Assembly: GCA_015178975.1 (NCBI GenBank)
Contig: WHVD01000244.1
Coordinates: 33,569-97,568 of the forward strand
Direction of reading: 5' to 3'
DNA length: 64,000 nucleotides
DNA from: Hysterangium stoloniferum
Lineage: Eukaryota; Basidiomycota; Agaricomycetes; Hysterangiales; Hysterangiaceae
Of the stretch, positions 59,398-64,000 are shown piece by piece. A program made the translations under genes and the position numbers. The notes beneath the pieces were generated by a model. The model had not been told where the DNA came from. It saw only the letters and a program-made list of their open reading frames with translations, and ran no database searches. How positions within the stretch are numbered: the first letter of the stretch is position 1; every line of letters starts with the position of its first letter.

Positions 59398-60218
59398 TGT
59401 TACGACCGGACAAATCCCGCCGGACTCTGGGCACTAACTCATACGCCCCCACGCGCTACAAGCACCAATCGTCTGTTTATAGGATTTCCCACCCGGACTC
59501 CGTTACGTCAAGACTCGTTACGTTCGACCTCATTAAGACACATATCAGTCACCGGACTTCCCCCGGACCCCGTCTCTGTCTATGTCCGTCTTCGTCCCAC
59601 GCATCAGTCACCGGAACCTGCTTAGAATCCCGTCACCGCTCTAATCGAGCCCCGTTCCCGTTTTAGTCAAATGACCTGTCACGATTTAGGACTCCGCTCC
59701 CGCTCCGTTTCCTGTTATGGGTTATGCTTTGTCACGATTCGGACTCCGCTCCGTTCCGTCCCGTTCCTAACACCAATTTGGTGTTTACTATTCCCGTTCT
59801 ATGTTTTGCTCATTTCGTCTCATTATTACTGGATTCGGTATGTCATGCATTCCACGGTCTATATAAACTGGCAGATGTTGTACATACAATCCAGTCAGAA
59901 AATTAGCTTAGATTCCCCCCAGTAATCTAATACATTTTCCTCTCTAAAAACCCTACTCTTATCAGACCGCTCGCACTAGTCGGAGCCCACGGGCTCCGGC
60001 GCATCTATCTCTCTCGACTATCTCGATTCACGACTCTCGACTCACGACCTACGACTCACGACCCACGAACCCCCGCCCGGACTCCCCGGGATTCCCGTCC
60101 GCCTGTCTGAAATTGGACAACACGATCTAGCGAGGGCGCAGCCTATAAGCTGAAGCCAAGTCCTACCGGATATCCCACGGGTTTCTCTGGAAACCCGGCC
60201 TGAGTGTGTATCCTAACA
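59398..60218 (+). repeat. 5' LTR of the gypsy element
   Basis: The LTR is 821 bp, starts TGTTACGACC and ends TCCTAACA. A TATA box (ctatataaac, about 59859-59868) marks the probable promoter, with the transcript start about 30 bp further on. If instead the LTR began at 59032 it would carry 366-bp inverted ends, which I consider less likely. Confidence 0.75.
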
Positions 60219-60254
60219 GTATTTTCTGACTAATACTCGCAGATTGTTTTCATT

Positions 60255-61544
60255 ATGCCACCAAGAAGAAGTACACGCGCACAGTCATCAATGCCTGGAC
60301 CGTCGACTCTTCATTCCCCGTTAACTCTGTATACCAGTCAGACGCTTGCGAACCGGTCGGAACCCATGGAAGAAGCCCGCATCGAAGAAATCCCGGAAGA
60401 CCTGGACGAATCCGAGCGTGAGGACGATTCCGTGGCCCCCGACAAGGGCAAAGGTGTCGAAATCCCTCCTGAAAATCCTCCACCTTTTCAACGACCGAAC
60501 ACGAGGGATCCTACTTCTGAGTTTTTAGCAGGTACTATAGATAAATTCATGACGCACCTGCTAGAAGAACGAAAAAGAAAGGAACAAGAACCTCCACGGT
60601 CAAAAGTCAATGCTCCGGAACCCTTCACGGGTTCCAACCCAAACAAACTCTCTACTTTCCTCATGCAATGTCGCTTCAATTTCCGCGATCGCGCCGCTGC
60701 ATTCTCCACGGACTCCCGAAAAGTCAACTACGCACTTTCATATTTGTCGGGATCCGCGTTGAAATGGTTCGAACCGGCTTTTAGCGGGATTACCGAGGAA
60801 GAGCCGCTCTGGCTTGAAAATTGGGAAGCTTTTGTTGAGGAGCTTGAAACCAACTTCGGCCCGTATGACCCGACAGGAGAAGCCGAGAATAGTCTCACAA
60901 ATCTTCGTATGAAGGACACGCAGCGCATCACGGACTACATCGTCCAATTCAATAATCTTGCAGCTCGTTGTCAGTGGGGCGATCCCGCTCTCCACCACCA
61001 ATTCTACGCCGGTCTGCCGTCCCGCCTTAAAGACGAAGTCTCAAAAGGAGAAGATGGCAAGCCAAAAACCCTGTCCCGTATGTGCCTCAAAGCTCAAAAC
61101 GCGGACGCACGTTATTGGGAACATCGCGCGGAAGTTGCCCGCGAGACATCCGCAGACAAAATAAACAAGTCCAAGGACAAAAACAATAACACCAATTCGT
61201 CAACCAGCAACCAGAACTCCACGCAATCCGACAAGAAGAACGATAAAAAGTCTTCAAACAACAACAACAATAAGGACAATAAGGACAACAACAAGGGTCA
61301 ACAGTCCGGCAAGCAAGCCGGAAAACACGACCTCTCAGGCAAACTCGGACCTGATGGCAAATTGACTCCACAAGAAAGACAACGTCGTATGGACAACAAC
61401 CTCTGTCTCTTGTGCGGGAAACCCGGTCATCGAGTCCCGGAATGTCCGCTGGCAAAAGCAAACTCTTCAAAGGGTCGATCAGCCAAAGCCTCCACGGAAA
61501 CCCCGTCGAAGGACAAACTGGCTGCCGATTCAAAAAAAGAGTAA
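60255..61544 (+). CDS. Gypsy Gag polyprotein (429 aa)
   Basis: This is the structural protein of the retroelement particle. The ATG at 60255 is 36 bases after the LTR. The retrotransposon-gag domain is recognisable (LSYLSGSALKWFEPAF, then NFGPYDPTGEAENSL and FYAGLPSRLKDEV, residues about 150-265). A long Asn/Lys/Ser linker follows, then one CCHC zinc knuckle (CLLCGKPGHRVPEC, residues about 385-400). The frame is fully open. It ends at TAA 61542-61544, four bases after a run of seven A, where ribosomes can slip back into the pol frame. Confidence 0.92.
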   Translation: MPPRRSTRAQSSMPGPSTLHSPLTLYTSQTLANRSEPMEEARIEEIPEDLDESEREDDSVAPDKGKGVEIPPENPPPFQRPNTRDPTSEFLAGTIDKFMTHLLEERKRKEQEPPRSKVNAPEPFTGSNPNKLSTFLMQCRFNFRDRAAAFSTDSRKVNYALSYLSGSALKWFEPAFSGITEEEPLWLENWEAFVEELETNFGPYDPTGEAENSLTNLRMKDTQRITDYIVQFNNLAARCQWGDPALHHQFYAGLPSRLKDEVSKGEDGKPKTLSRMCLKAQNADARYWEHRAEVARETSADKINKSKDKNNNTNSSTSNQNSTQSDKKNDKKSSNNNNNKDNKDNNKGQQSGKQAGKHDLSGKLGPDGKLTPQERQRRMDNNLCLLCGKPGHRVPECPLAKANSSKGRSAKASTETPSKDKLAADSKKE

Positions 61545-61568
61545 GCAACCCCGCGGACTCCACGCGGG
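61532..61568 (+). promoter_or_regulatory. Programmed -1 ribosomal frameshift signal between gag and pol
   Basis: The heptamer A AAA AAA (61532-61538) is in the correct phase of the gag frame (tcA AAA AAA gag taa). Eleven bases further is a stem cccgcg / cgcggg (61550-61555 with 61563-61568) with a 7-base loop. The -1 frame continues directly into protease. Confidence 0.75.
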
Positions 61569-64000
61569 TTAGGGGTTGCGTTGCCTCTCCGCGCATTCAA
61601 GAGTTCACTCGCCTCAACGCATCCGCTCTTTCACATTCTGATTCATTTTTCATTAAACTTATGTCTAATATGCTTCCGAAATTCGTTTTTTCAGCTCTCA
61701 TAGATTCCGGCTCAACTCATTGTTTTTTAGATACAAAATTCACGCAAAAAAATTCTTTGTCAACTTATTCGATAAATCCCGTCGCTCTCCGCCTCTTCGA
61801 TGGCACAAGTAATTTGGTTGTTACCCAAGCTTGTGATTTACCCATCAGTTTCCCTTGTGGAACATCTCAATTGGTCACTTTCTATGTGACCCAGTTAGAC
61901 TCAAGTTGCTCGGTGGTTCTAGGACATAACTGGCTTACCCGCTACAATCCGTTGATTGACTGGATAGCTAACAGTATAACATTCCGAACTCCCGTGGCGA
62001 CCGAGGAAACTGCGCCTGTCTCGGCCTCCACGGCACCCATGGCCTTCCCGGCACCTGCAGTCTCGAGGACTCCTGTGATCCCTACGGCACCTACAGCTTC
62101 CCCGGAACCCACGGCACCTCCGTCCATTTCTCTGATTAATGCTGCAGCTTTTATTAGGGCTTCAAAAATGGATGGGTCCCAGGCGTTCACTATCAACTTA
62201 AAAATTGATGAAGCAACTGGACGTTTCTCAACCCCAGTATCCGAATCTGAGCAAGCTGCTGACCTAGAAGGCGTCCCGGAGAAATACCATGACTTCGCGG
62301 ATGTTTTTAGCAAGCAAAAAGCTGACCGGCTTCCGCCTCACAGAGAATACGACTTAAAAATCGATCTTGAAGATGGCGCCCAGCCACCCCTAGGACATAT
62401 TTACCCGCTTTCGTCCACGGAACTATCCGCAATCCGTGATTTCCTGGATGAACATTTGTCCATAGGTTTTATTCGACCCTCAAAGTCTCCTTTTGGAGCA
62501 CCTGTTTTGTTTGTCAGAAAAAAGGATGGATCCCTTCGACTATGTGTTGATTTTAGAGGACTCAATGCTGTCACCAAAAAGGACAAATATCCACTCCCAC
62601 TTATATCTGACCTGCTCGATGCTCTGCGGAATGCCCGGATTTATACCAAAATAGATCTCAAGCACGCCTATCATTTGGTCCGGATTGCCACGGGCGACGA
62701 ATGGAAAACCACTTTTAGAACCCGCTATGGGGCCTTCGAGTGGTTGGTCATCCCTTTTGGACTCACTAATGCCCCATCTGTTTTTCAGCGTTTTATCAAC
62801 GACATTTTCTCCGACATGCTCGATGTATGCGTCATTGTTTACTTGGACGACATTCTTATCTAGTCCGAGAATCCCGCGGAACACGACAAACAAGTCCGTG
62901 AGGTTCTCCGGAGGCTCAGACAACATGGTTTATTCGCAAATGGTAAAAAATGTACTTTTGACACGGACTCCGTGGAATACCTAGGTTTCATGATGGGACC
63001 CGATGGACTCCACATGGACGAAACTAAAGTGCAGGTCATCAAAGATTGGCCCGAACCCCGAAAAGTTAAAGATATCCAATCCTTCCTCGGCTTTGCCAAT
63101 TTTTATAGACGTTTTATCCGTGGATATTCCGACATCACGGTACCCTTACCCGTCTTACGCGTAAGGGTACTCCGTGGAACTTTAACGATAAGTGTCAAAA
63201 AGCTTTCAATCTTTTAAAAAATTCTTTTTCCACAGCTCCTATTCTGTCGCATTGGAAACCGGACTTCCCGCTCATTGTTGAAACGGACGCCTCCGACTAT
63301 GCACTTGGAGCCATTCTCTCTATCCAGGACTCCGACGGAGAAGTTCACCCCGTGGCTTTTCTGTCCCGGACTTTTACCGGAGCAGAGCTCAACTACGACG
63401 TTCATGATAAAGAACTTCTGGCAATCTTTTCAGCTTTCAAAGCGTGGCGACACTATTTGGAAGGTTCAGGAGCTCCTATTGACGTTGTAACAGATCACAA
63501 AAACCTGGAATACTTTTCTACCACAAAACTCTTGACCCGTCGGCAGGCCGCTGGTCTGAATATCTCTCCGCCTTCAACATGATTATCCGTTTTCGACCCG
63601 GCCGTCTCGGCGGCAAACCGACGCTTTAACTAGACGATGGGACGTCTATCCTAAAGAGGGGAGCAACGACTATGCAATGGTAAATCCGCACAACCTGAAA
63701 CCTATCTTCACGAATCAACAACTTACCGCATCGGTCCACGCAACTTTCCTCGTCAATCCCATTGTCCGTGGAATTATCATTATGGATATCGAAAAGTTAC
63801 ATCAAGATATTCTATCGGCAATTCCGCTAGACCCAGTTACTAAAGCTCATCTGGACAATCCCGTGGACCCCGATCAACCTCGGTGGTCTCTTGATCAACA
63901 TGGTTTCATTAGACTTGACGATCGTATCTATGTACCGGACTTCGACGGCCTCCGCCTCAGGATCCTTCAATATAAACATGATCATCCACTCTCAGGACAT
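61539..64000 (+). pseudogene. Gypsy Pol polyprotein, broken and truncated
   Basis: This encoded protease, RT, RNase H and integrase. Signs in order are protease ALIDSGSTHCFLD, RT VLFVRKKDGSLRLCVDFRGL then YTKIDLKHAYH then VYLDDILI, RNase H VETDASDYALGAIL with TDHKNLEYF, and the start of the integrase HH-CC finger (LRLRILQYKHDHPLSGH at the window end). Lesions are a TAG at 62861-62863 right after the RT active site, where family members have Tyr, and frame changes near 63145, 63549 and 63616, each explained by loss of one base. Two of the losses fall in C runs, so assembly error must be considered for those. Unlike the copia element, the stop is not a C-to-T change. Confidence 0.88.

Larger units (their letters stand above)
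59398..64000 (+). mobile_element. Ty3/gypsy LTR retrotransposon, truncated by the window
   Basis: It has a 5' LTR (59398-60218), gag (60255-61544), then pol in the gypsy order protease, RT, RNase H, integrase. The window ends in the integrase zinc-binding region, so the 3' LTR and target duplication cannot be seen. Gag is intact and pol is damaged. Confidence 0.92.

Noticed and set aside
1-64000. tRNA or rRNA genes
   Set aside because: No cloverleaf with a GTTC-type loop or rRNA-like stretch was noticed on reading. A covariance-model search would be decisive.

Overview
This window is nuclear DNA from a filamentous fungus, most likely a mushroom-forming basidiomycete (Agaricomycetes). The evidence is short introns (48-97 bp, GT...AG), an NB-ARC/TPR NOD-like receptor with an N-terminal alpha/beta-hydrolase, fungal-specific transcription-factor remnants, and a dense mix of Ty1/copia, Ty3/gypsy, PIF/Harbinger and Crypton-like mobile elements. 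The species call is inference.

Layout. (1) 1-27017: a forward array of a macro-repeat with a period of about 10.8-10.9 kb once insertions are subtracted. Unit 1 (104-18828) is interrupted by a 392-bp solo LTR and by a 7.49-kb Crypton-like element carrying a six-exon tyrosine recombinase. Unit 2 (18829-27017, truncated) is interrupted by a 279-bp solo LTR and by a complete but dead copia element (20208-25920), which itself contains another solo LTR. (2) 27018-31387: a decayed Harbinger element with a Myb-like gene and a DDE transposase. (3) 31388-34039: non-coding sequence, partly GA-rich. (4) 34040-43429, minus strand: an intact seven-exon NLR-type gene predicted at 3017 aa, with alpha/beta-hydrolase, NB-ARC and about 53 TPRs. 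The middle of the TPR region is a 378-bp higher-order repeat. (5) about 44470-57720: the same macro-repeat in inverted orientation. (6) 57721-59031: minisatellites. (7) 59032-64000: a Ty3/gypsy element (LTR, gag, -1 frameshift signal, damaged pol) that runs off the window.

The macro-repeat carries an unidentified five-exon, 567-codon gene that is intact in both arms (7219-9157 minus; 52948-54885 plus) with identical exon lengths. It also carries decayed copies of a fungal-specific transcription-factor gene and some unassigned reading frames. Because the arms are paralogous, each serves as an empty-site control for insertions in the other. That gives exact boundaries and target-site duplications for the solo LTRs and for the Crypton-like element.

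How it fits together: the one large intact gene is the NLR-type receptor, which sits between inverted segmental duplications full of dead elements. In the copia and Harbinger elements most nonsense codons are CGA-to-TGA, pointing to CpG deamination (cytosine methylation or a RIP-like process), while the NLR gene and the 567-codon pair stay open.
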